64,000 nucleotides of DNA, taken from the NCBI GenBank assembly GCA_002197995.1, contig NGZR01000006.1:1364001-1428000 (forward strand), read 5' to 3'. Shown in pieces: positions 43,334 to 55,605 of the stretch; the stretch's first letter is position 1; the number at the start of each line of letters is the position of its first letter. The position numbers and the translations under genes were made by a program. This DNA is from Gaeumannomyces sp. JS-464 (taxonomy: Eukaryota; Ascomycota; Sordariomycetes; Magnaporthales; Magnaporthaceae). Below the pieces are notes generated by a model that was not told the origin of the DNA, did not search any database, and saw only the letters and a list, made by a program, of their open reading frames with translations.

Positions 43334-46288
43334 ATGTCTGTCCAATCGCTGCCCACAACCGCGAACATGACTGCGGAAGAGCAGAACCTCGCCTTGCAAC
43401 GGATCGAGCAGCAGTCCGCTGAGAAGGAGAGACTCGCTTTGGAGATGAGGGAGTCAAGGCCAAAACAAGGCGGTCCAGAAATATCTCAAGAGCGTCAAGG
43501 GCAGCCTCCTCTTCCGCCCGTCGTTCAACTGGAACACGTACCTCTCCGCCGCGCCCATGTCCCTTCAGATCCTCGGCTCTCTCTTCGTCGTTTCGACGGC
43601 CCCGGAGGCCTCTATTGTCAAGATCCTTGCCCCGCAGGGAGGGTTCCAGCATCTCCGGTACGAAACCCTTTATTACACCCAGTTAACCATTCGCGTGTCG
43701 CCTCTGCCTGTTGCTAATGTGATGAATATTTCCCCGCAGAAACTTCGCGGATGGTGGGCTCCCCGTCTCTCACGACTTGCCTCGTCCAGTGCTCAGACAC
43801 CGGCATCAGCGCGTTCATGTCGACCCAGTCCGCATTGGACAAGATCGTGCAGGCCAGTGGCACAGTGGGCGACAGGGTAATTATGCCTTGTCCGTCGCAG
43901 TGCAGTCTGGAGCTAGCTTGGGGATACTGACCTCCTCTCCGCCGTAGATCGAGGATATCATCGAACTTCTCAGCAACCCCGAGGATGCCAAGCTCATGCT
44001 GAGATCCAAGATCGAGCATCTCCTGAAGCTTGCATTGCGGTGCGAGACACTCGCCAAGGGCATGCACGATACCTTCAACACATGGCTCCTAATGGTGTGC
44101 GAGCTCCACGCGTGCGTGTCGCAGACCTCGTCGGACTCGGCCGAGAAGCACGCGGCCAACCAGGTGCAGCTGGCCGCCAAGCAAGCCCAGCTCGAGGGCG
44201 AGGAGGAGACCGTCAAGAACCTCGGGCCCCTGCGCCACGCCTTCGAGGCTACGACTGAGGCCTATAAGAAGTCGGTTGAGGAGTACCCGTCGGGCTGGAC
44301 CCTGATCGCGCAGCAGGTCGTCAGCGACCTGGCCGCTACCCTCACCGACGGCCTGAACCAGGCCCTGCCGGTGCTCATCGAGAGCATGAGCCCCATGTCC
44401 AAGATCGAGCGCGGCGTCAACATCTTCAAGGGCCTCAACGGCGACGCCAAGGGCGGCAGCGCCGACAAGCCCAGGGACCGCGCGACGTCCCCGACGCGAA
44501 GCCGCAGGACACGCCCGTGCTGACGCCGCCGGTGACAGCGCCTCACGCAAACGACCCGGCCTACTACATCATTGGCGTGGTCCGCGGCTACGTGGTCAAC
44601 ATCAATGCCTTCGTCATCGGCGGTGCGGACAAGGGCGTGGACTGGGCCATCTTGACCTCTTCGGACCCGAGAAGAGGAAGAATGGGCTTGGAGTCTTGAC
44701 CGCGCTTCTTGGTGATATCAGGAAGAGCTTCAAGCCTTCAAATAGCCCTCCATCCCAGACGTTGGTCCCTGTCTTCGAGTAAGTCAAAAAGGCATGCTCT
44801 CTTGCCACCTTTGGGCGATGGATTTGGGTGGAGTAAACAACGTTGGATCTTCAGAAGCTGACAAACTGCCTCCTTATCTACCAGGTTACGGATGCGATGG
44901 ATAAAGCCATCAAAGAAAGTGCTGTGGTGCGCAAGGACAAAGACACCAGTCTGCCCAAGCCCGAATCGGACGAGGTCAAAGAATGGCAGAAGATCATGGG
45001 CGCCCAGGTAACTGAGGTGACGCGGCTTGAGATGGAGTCAAAGCAGCTGGGAGGAGGCCAAAATGTATGTCCGGCAGCAACCCACACCTACTGTCCAGAG
45101 GCTTGCCAAACGACCAGCACAAACCTCCTTGCTAACCGAACCCATCCACTAGGCCCCCATGTTTCAAGACTTCGACCCGAGCAAGAAGGGCAAGGCTTCA
45201 GGCCCCAAACAGAGCCCCACGGAGCAGCGGGGCGCGATGCGCCAGCAGCTGATCGACACGGCCGCCAACCAGCTCGCGACAAATTCCGAGGCCATGAGGA
45301 TCCAGAGCGAGCGGTACGCGGCGGCGGCGGACCGGGTGCTCGACGTGCAGCTCAAGATCGCCAAGATCCAGGGCGAGCTCGCCAAGCTGACGGCCAGCAA
45401 CATCTCGCTCGAGGAGATCAAGAAGGTACTGGTCAAGTGCATCGACGTACTCGTCGACCTCAAGACCAACATCAACAGCCTCGTCACCTTCTTCCGCGCC
45501 GTGGCCACGCTGGTCGAGACCGTCGTCAACGACCACGTCGAGCCCTTCATCAAGACGCTCGAGCTCTCCACCGGGATCGGGCCCGGCGGCGGCAAGGTGC
45601 CCGAGATCGGAGGCTTCACTTTCAGCGACCTCCAGAAGCAGGTATGGTTGGCCTTGTGCACATCACACACTAAACACGCCCCCTTTTCTTTTCCCATTAG
45701 CTTACCACCAAAACATGCAGTCCATATTCGGAAGCTGCCTCAACATCCACGCCTATTTCGACCTCTTTGCCGAGATCGGCGGCATGTATCTCGACGTCCA
45801 CATCGATCACATCGAGCCCGGCATCGCCCTCGTCAACAGCATGCAGTCGGAGTACGGCACCGCCGCGCCCGCCAAGCGGGAGCAGATCCTCGCCAAGCGC
45901 AACAGCGAGCTCGCCAAGTCACAAAGGAGGCCGCGGCCGGCGTGAACGAGATTGTCAAGTAGGTAAATACTAATTAATCTACTCAGACCGAATTCCAGCT
46001 GCCGATGCAGAATTCCCTTTTGTCGTCCGGGCCCGAAACTGACCAAACCCCTTTCTTTCGCTGCACTTTTCACCATCAGAAACAAGGCGAGACCAGGGAG
46101 AACCTCGAGAAGAACGCAAAGGAGGCGGCGAGCGCGCTCAAGTTCGTCTCGGTGCGGCCCCCGCGGCCGTCACCAAGGCCATCGAGGACTCGGCAGCGGA
46201 TGCCAAGAGGATCGCTGCCAAGGGCTACGAGTCTAGCACGTACCTCACGCGTGGGGTGGCTAACACCCTGGTCCCGGTCAAGGTCTGA
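43334..46288 (+). CDS. Large coiled-coil helical protein of unknown function
   Basis: The start is ATG 43334, or 43367 (MTAEEQN). Introns with clear ends lie at 43658-43739, 43877-43947, 44779-44884, 45065-45152 and 45642-45720. Coding blocks include NWNTYLSAAPMSLQILGSLF, IEDIIELLSNPEDAKLMLRS, EEIKKVLVKCIDVLVDLKTN followed by a hydrophobic NSLVTFFRAVATLVETVV, and CLNIHAYFDLFAEIGGMYL; the stop is at 46286-46288. At least six frame changes are not explained by introns (near 43450, 43740, 44480, 44650, 45920 and 46160); four fit one missing base each. The total is about 800 residues, helical throughout, with no signal peptide. Both divergent genes begin MTAEE, which may reflect relatedness or chance. 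Function unknown. Confidence 0.55.
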
Positions 46289-46522
46289 GATGGAGGCCAG
46301 GCCGACGACAGGAGGCGCAGGCATAGGTATTGTAGAAAGGTGGCGCCTGTATCTAGATAGGGAGATTTACAAACTCTACGAAGCTATGGATCATGACTTA
46401 TAGCATTATGAAGGAGCAGAAGCAGCATCACAGCAAGGCAGTGGAATCTGGAGCAGGGAAGGACTCTTTTTTTTCGCATCATCCTCAAAGAACAGGAATA
46501 GCGAGAGGTAACACCCCTTTCT

Positions 46523-49500
46523 TTACGCCTTTGGCCCCCCGGTCACCGTGAACCACTCCGACGTGGCCCACTGCCAGTCCTCGATCCTCTTGGGGTCCCC
46601 AAAGTTGCTCAGCACGCGGCCCAGGAGCCTGTACTCGCCGGCCGGGATCTCCTCGCCGTGCGCCCACTTGGGCTGCGAGATCATGAAGACGCCGCCCTGG
46701 CCCCGGGGCACGTTTACCATGGGGAAGGCGACCGCGACCTGCGAGATGCCGACGGGCTCGGCGAGCATGTGGCCGCGGAACCTGTTGCGGCCCGGGACCG
46801 GGGGTAGACCCAGTCCGAGGGGGACCAGTCGCGGTCGACGAACTGTTTGGTTTTTGTTTTGTCTCCGTTAGTATGGCGAGCGGGATGCTGGAGGAGGGGA
46901 GCGAGCAGAACGAAGAGAGGCAGAGAGGAATGAAGGTTAAATAGAGAAACCTACGTCGAAGCTCATCTCGCGCGTGGAAAAGTGATTCATGTAGTAGGAC
47001 TGCGGCCTGGGGCCCCCTCCGGTCATGGAAAAGTTTGCGCCCTGCTGGATCAACCCGCCGGCGGTGCTCATGAGGAGCGGCACGCCGGCCTTGCGGTCCC
47101 AGATTTCGATGTTGCGCAGCGAGCTCTTGACGCCTGTTTTGTTCGTGAGGTCTGGTTAGAATCTAGGGCAGGTATGCAATTAACTCGAAATTACGAGAGT
47201 GTGGATTGAGCAAACCGACCCATATAAGGCACCGACAGGGCCTCACCCGCGTCGCTGACCACGCGGATGCGGCCGCCGTACACGGGCAGCGTCACGGGGT
47301 CCGGGCCGGAGGGGGCCGCGAAGGATATCGACACCTTGCGGCTCTCGCCGGGCTGCAGGCTGAAGCCCTCGGGAAGCTCGACGGTCGCGACGCTGTCACC
47401 CGTCGACACGTAGGGCGGCTCGGCGGCGAACCAGACGTCGAGGCTGGGGCGGGTGAGAGTGGTGATGCCGGCCTCATGCGATATGTTGTAAAACGCCGCC
47501 TTGGCGCCCGTGTTGGTCACGGCCAGCTCCTGGACTTTGGAAAAATGGTCCGTGTCGTTGAGGGCAAAGACGCTGGGGCTGAGCGTCGTGCCGGCCGTGA
47601 CGGCCTTGAGGGCGTCGACGAGGCCGCCACCTTGGTGCGAGACCGAGGCCGGGTTCTGGGTGCCGTCGGCGTGCAGGACAGGCCTGCCGCTGGCGATGAT
47701 GCGGTCAAGGGCCGCGCGGTCGGCGGCGGCGCCGCCGCCGAGGGCGGAGCGGCCGCCGCGGGAGGAGTAGATAAGGGCCGCGACGCCGGCGATCTGTTAA
47801 CGTTTTTTCGTGTTTAGCATGCATTTAACTGCGGCGTAGCCATGGCTTTTGGGACGCCAGACAGACGCTGCCCCAGGAAAGATCTTACGTAGGGAGTAGC
47901 CATGCTGGTGCCGGAAAGTATGGCCCAGCTGCCGTCCTTGGTCGGGAACGTCGAGAAGATGCTGCCGCCAGGGGCCGAGATGACGGGCGAGAAGCGCGCG
48001 TCGATGGTCGGTCCCCAGGACGAGAAGGCGCTCATCCGTCCGCCGGCGAACCTCTGCACGGGCAGGCCGACGGGCTTGGACCCCGCCGCGCTGCTGGCCG
48101 TGAAGTTGAAGGCGACGGTGTTTCCGCGCTCATGTTGGGTGTAGAGCCAGTCTCCGTCCTCGTATGATATGAGGGCGACTGTTTTGGTAAAAAGGTGAAA
48201 CCGGGACGGCGTGATGATGCATTAGCTGGGATTCGAGGAGGGGAGGGCTTGCTACTGCATGCTGGCTTGATTTTTGTGTGTGTGTGTGTGTTTTTTTTCT
48301 TTTTTTTCTTTTATTAGGAAAATATGATACTTACATCCCTTGGGCTGCCTGGACGGGTTGTAGAGGACGCGGTCCGGCACGATGTACTCGGCGTCCTTGT
48401 TGTTGGAGTAGAAGACGTAGTCAACCTGTCCGCCGATGGCGCTGTCGTGGATCTGCCAGCCACAGTTGCGGCGTCTGGAAAAGGTGGGCGGGTAAGCTCG
48501 CGATCCCCCGGGAGCCACTCGGTAGGGAGTAGTGGCCACCAAAGACTACTCACGGGTTCACAAAGACGCTGCTGCGGGCCACGCCGGGTCGGGAGAGGGT
48601 GCACGGGGTGTATGCCTCGCGAGTCCGGGCGAAGCTGGCGGGCAGGGAGGCGGCGGGGACGTCCCACGCACGGCTGTTGTGGCTCACGTAAGCCTATGTG
48701 GGTGGTTAGAATCAATCTTTTTCCCCTTCTTGTATATGGGCATTCTCGACTCCATGAACTGGACGTACGATCTCGCGGGACTCGCCGCTGCTCGAGCTAG
48801 CGACGACGGTGTAGCCCACCAGCTCGTTATGATCAATGCTGCCAACCGAGGCAGCTCCAAGGCCGTTGCCACCGTCGCTCGTAAAGAAGGGCCCTGCGGC
48901 GATTGTCAGAGTTGGTCACTTATATCCAGGGGAGCGGAGACCGAAAAGAGGGACGCACCCTAGCGCCAGAGTTTCCAGCCGCGATCGAGACAAAAATCCC
49001 CTCGGCCACTATCCGGCTCACAACCGCCGCGAGCGGGCTGTCCGGAAACCCGAGGCTCGAGCCCAGCGAGGCCGTGATGATGTCGGCCCCCTCGTCCCTG
49101 GCCCTGAGGAACGCGGCGATGATGACGTCCTCGAACGTGCTCGAGGCGCAGCCAAACACCTTGTAGCTCCACAGCCTCGCGTCGGGCGCGACGCCAGGCA
49201 CGAACTCGTTCCCGCTGGCGATGATGCCCGCCACGTGCGTGCCATGCCCGTTGCAGTCCATGGGGTCGTTGTCGGGCTTGTAAGTCTGGCCGTCGCGGGT
49301 CGGGTCCCAATCGTCGCCGACAAAATCGAAGCCCCCCGCTATCTTGAACCCTGGACCGAAGCCGCCGCCGAGGGCAGGGTGCTTGTAGTCAACGCCACTG
49401 TCGACCACGGCGATCTTGACGCCGGCGCCGCGGTGGCCGAGGGCGTGGACGGCGGCGACGCCCGTGGAGTTGTGCGGGCTCCAGCGGGCGTACTTCCCTT

Positions 49501-49951
49501 GCGCGACGGCCGCGGCGTCGACAACCGCTTGGCGGGCGATCGCGTCGTCCCTGGGTATCACGGTGAAGATGCCCGCGGGCCAGATGGCCTCGACCTCTGG
49601 CAGGGACTTGAGTCGCGCGAGGGCTTCGGCGGCGCTGCTGTTGCCGCCATTCTCGGTGCTGTCAATGGTGAAGGACGCGCCGTGGAACAGGTCCGAGTTG
49701 AAGGCCACCTGCGGCCTGACTCCAGGCAGTCCCTCCCTCTCCTGCTCGTTGCCGCCGAGGGCAGTGAGGAAGAATGCGTCGGCATCGAGCCCGCCATCTC
49801 GCTTGCGGAACTTGGCCGAGCCCACGGCCGAGAAGCGGACGATGTAGCGGCTGGAAGACTGCGGAAGGGCCGGGGACGGAGCGGCGCCCGCCTGGCCGGC
49901 GGCAAGGCCGAGGCCTGCTAGCAGGAGAAAGAACCCCGCGAGACGGGCCAT
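46523..49951 (-). CDS. Secreted subtilisin-like serine protease (S8A)
   Basis: Eight exons: 49951-48959, 48893-48769, 48693-48554, 48474-48335, 48178-47889, 47793-47220, 47151-46955, 46842-46523; about 926 residues. A signal peptide (MARLAGFFLLLAGLGLAAG) and a propeptide precede the catalytic domain. Catalytic residues lie in AVVDSGVDYKHP (Asp184), NGHGTHVAG (His236) and SGTSMATPY (Ser558). The roughly 320 residues between His and Ser include room for a PA-type insert, and an Fn3-like region follows, as in large extracellular subtilases of the minor-protease (Vpr) type. The start was chosen for the signal peptide. Two single bases are missing: at the exon 1-2 junction (G run) and near 46802 (C run). 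It would degrade extracellular protein. Confidence 0.85.
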
Positions 49952-51880
49952 TGCTGCTGGAAACGACTGTGAGCCCCTCGGAGAGGGATAGGGATGCCTG
50001 AACAAGGCGACGACACTTGGCGAAAGCGAGCGACGGCTACATACCTTTGCAGCCGCTGCCCCACCGTGGGCGCGCGCGAGTCCGTCCGTCCCTGAACGGA
50101 CGGGATATCAGGGTCCGGTTCGCCGAGATAACCACCCCCGATGCCAAGGCCGATGAGACGCTGCGATCCCCATCTCGGCGCATGCAGCTACTTTTAAAGC
50201 CGCATTTTTTCCTAGTTTGGGCTCCATTGGGGGAGGAACCGTCCCGCGGTCGCATCGTTTTCATCCCACGATGCCGTCGTCGGGGGTTGCCAATTTGGCC
50301 AAAGAAGGGCGAGACCCCTGTCTGCCAAGCCTTAGCGATGCCACCTCCCTAAAGAGTGAGAAAGAGAGATCGCCGGCATGAACCCATTTCCCAACGCAGC
50401 AGTTCTGCATTCCCGCCGTAATTAAATACGGCCGACTTTCCGCACGTGGCAGCTGCTTAGTGGAAACGCCAGCGGGAGAACCAGAGATTTTTGTTTACCA
50501 ATAGCACTCTTCACACCTGCCCAAGGCGTGTATGGTTTGCACGCCGGGCCGGGGGTCCACCTCCTTCCCACTGTGGTGTCGAAGGCAAGCAATCGCCCAC
50601 TGTCAGGCGACTTGTTCAATGGGTCGCGTAATCGGTGCCTCTGTCCACAGCCCAATTCGCCAAATACGAAAAGGAGAGTTCGAATCCACTAATTAGCACA
50701 CCAAGGTGCAGCGCACTACAAAAAACAAAAGTTTTCAACATGCAATTTGTACCGTTGGAATCGCCGGAAGCAGGAGATTTTAAAGGGCTGTTACTCAAAG
50801 TACTTAAAACTAGTGATTAAGGTTTGGGTTAACGGTTGGGGTTCGAGTTGAGGTTGGGATTCGGGTCATCGGGATTCCGATATGGGGCGCGCGATCCAGT
50901 GAAGCTTGAGGTGCCAGATTGCCGTCATTGTTTTATCATTGTTGCCCTAGACTTTGTTAAAGTCCCTGACAGCAGAAAGGTCCCTTTGTTGGGGGGGGCC
51001 TACGGCGAGGTGTCTATGGTCACCGGCCGCGGCTCTGCGCGGGTGATGTTCAGTGTCGCGGGGGTGGAGATATTGGTAAACAGGACAGGGAGAGGCCATG
51101 GTGGAGCCCAGAGAAGAGCTCGCAGCCATGGTCACGGTGGCTGACAACTCGACTATTTTCATGGACTCCGGCGGTTCTGCTATTATCTCGCCGCGTTCCC
51201 GGCGGAAGAGGGATTGGAGCGGAATACCGGATTATAGGATAATCCAGGACCACTCAACACCGAGGGCTATTCTGGGATAAGAATAGCGACATTCGGCTAA
51301 GAAGAGGTTGGGAAACGAGCAGAAAAGCACGCTGTCAGTCTAAATCGTTGCCACAATGTGTGGCTATCCGGCTATATCCGGGAACTTGTGTGGGTGAAGA
51401 GCTATCTGATCTAATTCGACTTTCACAACTGGAGACTTTTGCATCCAAAGATTCTTGGTTTTGAGCCCGGAGCGGCTCTTGAATTTTGACTTCCAGTTGG
51501 CTCTTGAAACTCACACTCGGGACTCTTTCGTGTAATGATCACTTGTGCCCCTTTTCTCCCCGGGGCTTGCACATGAATACGAGGCGACAGTCGCCCAAGC
51601 AAATGCGAGGATTGTAACGTGAAGATAAGGATGTTAAAATGATGGAGGCTAACGCTAAACCTATAACTCCGAGAACTCCAAAGTGCGCCCTAAGCAGAAA
51701 GTTAAAACCACCGCCCTGTTCCCTCTCCAAGCCCCGTTCCCAAGAGTAAAATCACGGCCCAAACGCCAGCGCAGTAAAAAGAGAAGAGAGCAGAAGAGGA
51801 GGAGGAAAAGCGGAGGAAAGAAAAGAAAAGTCATGAGACACTTGCATGATTCGTAGCAGGCAACCCGGCGCATGAAGCGC
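49952..51880. other. Intergenic, no gene seen
   Basis: It holds the protease promoter side and about 1.9 kb without a supportable frame. A GTTAGGGTT-like simple stretch lies near 50820-50870. Confidence 0.4.
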
Positions 51881-52545
51881 TTAGCGGCCACCGCCAAAGA
51901 GGCCGCCGATGAAGCCGGTGACGGTCTTGAAGGCATTCTTGAAGAAGTTGCCGATGCCGCGGGCCATGAGGGCCTGGTCGGCACGGGCGGCGAGGCGGGG
52001 CGGCAGGTCGCGGCGCTGGGGCTGGGCGCCGCCCTGGACGGCGGTGGCGAGCTGGTTGATCTGCTGGGAGAGGGCGTCGATCTCGGCCTTGGAGGGCATG
52101 CCGCTGGCGGCGCGGCGGGAGATGGCCATGTGCTCGTCGGCGCGGGCGGACAGCTGGTTGATCTGCTGGGCGAGCGCGTCGATCTCGGCGCGGCTGGGCA
52201 TGCCGGCGTCGCGGCGGGCCAGGGGGCCGCGCCGCTCTGGGCGTTGATCTGGCGGGCCAGCGCGTCGATCTCGGCCTGGCTGGGGCCGGCGGCGCGGGCC
52301 TGGACGCTGCCCTGGGCGGCGCCGATGGCGGCGGCCAGGTCGGTGATCTGCTTGATCTCGGCGCTGAGGTCGGCGGTGTCGGACGGGAGGCCGCGGGCCT
52401 GCACGCCGGCGCCCTGGTGGGCCTCGATGGCGGCGGCGAGGTTGGTGATCTGCTTGATCTCCTGGGCGAGCTGGGCGTCGGTGGCGACGACGGCCGTGGT
52501 GCCGAAGGCGGCGAGGGCGAGGGCGATGGACTTGAACATGTGCAT
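51881..52545 (-). CDS. Small secreted protein with about five internal repeats
   Basis: Start ATG 52545 (or 52539), stop 51881-51883, 221 residues once a single missing C in a C5 run near 52230 is allowed. A signal peptide (MFKSIALALAAFGTTAVVA) precedes about five helical repeats of 30-35 residues: QEIKQITNLAAAIEAHQ, AEIKQITDLAAAIGAAQ, AEIDALARQINAQ, AEIDALAQQINQLSA, AEIDALSQQINQLATAV. Repeats are separated by arginine-containing linkers (QARGLP, QARAAGP, RRDAGMPS, RRAASGMPS, RRDLPPR). Three are dibasic, as Kex2-type processing needs. The C-terminus is amphipathic, IGNFFKNAFKTVTGFIGG, then glycine-rich. Repeats with RR linkers suggest a precursor cut into peptides, but a surface protein is an alternative. 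Confidence 0.7.
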
Positions 52546-54526
52546 CTTGTTAGCAGGTATGTAAGTGGCTCTGTGGGGGTGTTGGGTTAGGGGTTGGCTA
52601 GGCTGTTGTTTGTTGCTGCGGTTGTGGTTGTTGTTGTTGTTGTGCTGCTTTTGTGGTGGCGGTGATGGTGTAGAAGATGTATTGTTGTGGTGATGTTCTG
52701 GTTCTCATTCGTCTGGTTGTCAGTCCGAGAGGCGAGATATATATGTTCCGAGGGGCCTCTGTCTTGCGAGTGTTCTGGACAGAATTGGGAATGCTTCCCC
52801 GCAGTCTACGATCTCAGTACAGTAAACCAGGGGTAACAGAGAGGCGCCAAGCACAGTCAGTCGAGATCTTGATCACTGGTCGCCCTAAGCTGCGACCCAG
52901 GTGTAAGCCCCCAGCGTCCCCAGCACTGGAGTCGCGGGGGCTGCGGTTGCTAAGCCGTCAAAGTCAGGGCAAGCAAAAGGGGCCCTTGCATGACGCAACA
53001 GCTGCAAGGCCACTAGCCTTACTGTGGGAGTAGGCTTGCAGGATTGCGGTTGTGCTGGGCCGTCAAAGCCAGGCCTTCTGGCGGCCATAGAAGCACCAAA
53101 TTCCATGGTACGCTGCAGTCGTTTGGGCATGGGTCCTGGTCGAGGGACCACAAGATGGCTGTGTCCCTCCTTTTCCGCACATTCGACCGGAAAATCTGAC
53201 ATCAGCGCGGGAATGATGGAGGGTGGCAAAATGCATGATTGGAATCGGCGTTAGAGCCAAATCTTAGTGCAGCCAATGAGCCCTGCGCTGAGCAGCGAAG
53301 CCTCCTGCGGTTCGCTTGCTTGACCCACTCCAGGGCTGTCTTGATTGACCCGTGCGCTGTGCTAAGCGCGATTGCCGCACGCACGGCCAGACCACCTGCG
53401 CTTGCAGGACACCATGCGACGGGGCCCAGGACAATTTTTTGGAGCGGGATGTCGTTGATAGAAACACCATGGTTGTTGGTCGGCTTGATGCCGTCGGCAG
53501 TTGGCCCCTGCTGTATCCATCACGGGTGGCCCCAAGGGAAGCTTGTTGGTGAAAAAGCACCCGCCTGTTTGGATCTCCCAGCGGGGGATCCAATAGGCGG
53601 GTCGGTGAAAGACGATGGACGGCCCCATTGCAGAACTCGATCGGCCGGTGAATCGAGATTGCTAAGCGGACAAAACTCCCGAGCGGCGCAGCCACACAAG
53701 AGTTGAGGTATTCTTGGCAGCGCAGGGGACCAAAAGCTGCGCCCTGTGTCGTCTGGCACCAAAGCCACTCTGCGCCTCGGCCTGCGAGATGGCCCGTCGG
53801 CGAGTTCCCGAGCAAAAAAGAAAATAGACGACGGCGGGGAGAAATAAGACTGCCGTGCCTCCCTGCTGCATGTTGCATTCTGCATTCGAGGACTTGGTCG
53901 CTTGTTGTGCTTCATTTCTCCAATCCACCTTGGTCGCCCGCCACCAAGAGAAGAAAAAAAAAGAGGACAAGAGTTGCAATGGCGTCGTCGCCAGATCGCC
54001 TTCGACGCAATCTTTCCCTGAAATCCCATAGTCGTCGACGCCACCCGAAGTTTCGGGTGTGATCTAGATCTTCAAATTCGTCGCTGTCGACGCCTCCTGG
54101 CCAGGAGTTCGGACATGGCGGCCAGCCCCAGGAGCTAAAGTCAGTCTAATGCGCCCCGGCCCAATTGGAATGTCGCAAACCTCGATTTTTGCACCTAGAT
54201 TTTCAGTTGGTTTCTCGATTGAGTCGAGCTCCGCGTGCCCATTAGACCGTCTAGCCATCTCAAGGCGAGTTTGGGTCATGTTAAGCGAGGACATGGACTG
54301 CGCATCGACCTCGCTGAACGCCGTCTCCCGGGATAGGAGAGACGGGCAGGCGTATTAAATCTCCTCGCCCTGGTTGTGTCTAGAAAGAGCAGGAGATTTC
54401 TTGTGCCATCGTCGCTCGTAGAACTGCCGACCGCGCTTGTCGGCTGCTTCGAAAGTCCAAGTCGCCGCCTTGATCACCGCCTTGGTTCCCGCCACTGCCA
54501 TCCTTGACCCAGGAATAAACTCCAAT
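52546..54526. other. Intergenic, no gene seen
   Basis: A GTTGTT repeat at 52600-52645 lies in the leader of the repeat protein. Overlapping frames on both strands in 53.2-54.0 kb carry no motifs. Confidence 0.4.
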
Positions 54527-55280
54527 ATGGCTTCCCGACTCTCCCAGCTCTTGCTGCCCGTCATGCTGCTGGCAGGGCTCGTCTCCGCCCAAGTCGGCAC
54601 CATGTGCAGGAACCAGACGTACGCTTCGCCTCTGCCTCGCCCCTCAAGCCTTCACGACTCTCCCCCAGTCCGTTATCCCAACCTGACCCGTCTCTCTGCA
54701 CCCCAGGCCGTTCCTCAACTGCGGAGCCAACGTCGTCAAGACGGTCGGCGTCAAATGTGAAAGCTACACAGAATCGTCCCTCAAGACGCCGTGCGTCTGC
54801 AGCACGCTGAGCCTCCACTACAGGTAAGCAACCAGCAGGCAGCCGACCAGCCGTATACCAGATACTGACCGGGAGGCTCCAACCGTCAAACCAGCTGCTA
54901 CACGAGCCTCTGCCCCTCGGACAACCTCAACGACGTCTACAAGTCCCAGTTCAACGGCATGAAGTGCCCCAACGCCCCGCCCCTCAAGACCACCGGCGGC
55001 GTGGTGGTGGCGGTGCTTCCTCGCCGACGACCCCCGTGGCCAGCGCAGCCACGACCACGGGCGGAGCCGCGGCGGCGGTGCAGGCGCTGGCGCGACGGGC
55101 ACCCAGGCCACGGGAACCGTCCCGACGGCAGCTGACGCGACCGCCAATGGGAGTGGCAAGGCCGGACAGCAGAATAACGCGGCCGGCGGTGGGATGCGTT
55201 TCGGGGCGGCTGCCGACGCGCTCCTGTCCGCTGGCGGCGTCGTCGGGTTCGCTATTGTGCTTTTTGGGGTCTTTGCTTGA
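54527..55280 (+). CDS. Small cysteine-rich secreted protein, probable GPI anchor
   Basis: Exon 1 starts at 54527 with a signal peptide (LSQLLLPVMLLAGLVSAQ). Introns follow at about 54619-54703 and 54826-54890. The mature part has at least eight cysteines in a compact pattern (MCRNQT, FLNCGANVVKTVGVKCESYT, TPCVCSTLSLHY, SCYTSLCPSD, MKCPNAPP). It is followed by a threonine/serine/alanine/glycine-rich stalk and a hydrophobic C-terminus, LLSAGGVVGFAIVLFGVFA, the form of a GPI-anchor signal. Two frame changes lie in the GC-rich stalk (near 55010 and 55080), each solved by one base. It would sit on the plasma membrane or cell wall. The exact family is not recognised; it is CFEM-like in cysteine density only. 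Confidence 0.65.
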
Positions 55281-55605
55281 GGGCAAAACTAGCGGAAGAT
55301 TAGGGAGATGGTAGTGGGCGGCAAGGATATAAAGGCGGCATGTGGCCACCAACCTTGAGAACACGAAGAAACGCCTGGGAGGCTCATCTTCAGCCAGCCT
55401 GCAGCTTACTTCCCACACGATAATGCATGCCGGAGGCGACCTCGCCATGCCTTGCTGGACTGCTGGGCTTTACCCCTTGGTAGTCGCAGAAGAAAAATTA
55501 AGAAAGAAAACCCGTCTTGCTCTAGTGAAGTCGGTTTAGTCTGGGAATCCGCCTTCTTGACGCGTTTAGCCAGCCCAGCCTAAGCGATACCAAAAGCCCA
55601 AGCCC

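Noticed and set aside
48836..49921. 361-codon plus-strand ORF antisense to the protease
   Set aside because: It mirrors the GC-rich protease exon, which has all catalytic motifs on the minus strand.
51872..52564. 230-codon plus-strand ORF antisense to the repeat protein
   Set aside because: It lacks a signal peptide and is explained by the repeats on the minus strand.
53264..53878. 204-codon minus-strand ORF
   Set aside because: Overlaps long frames on the other strand and has no motif, intron support or plausible start context.
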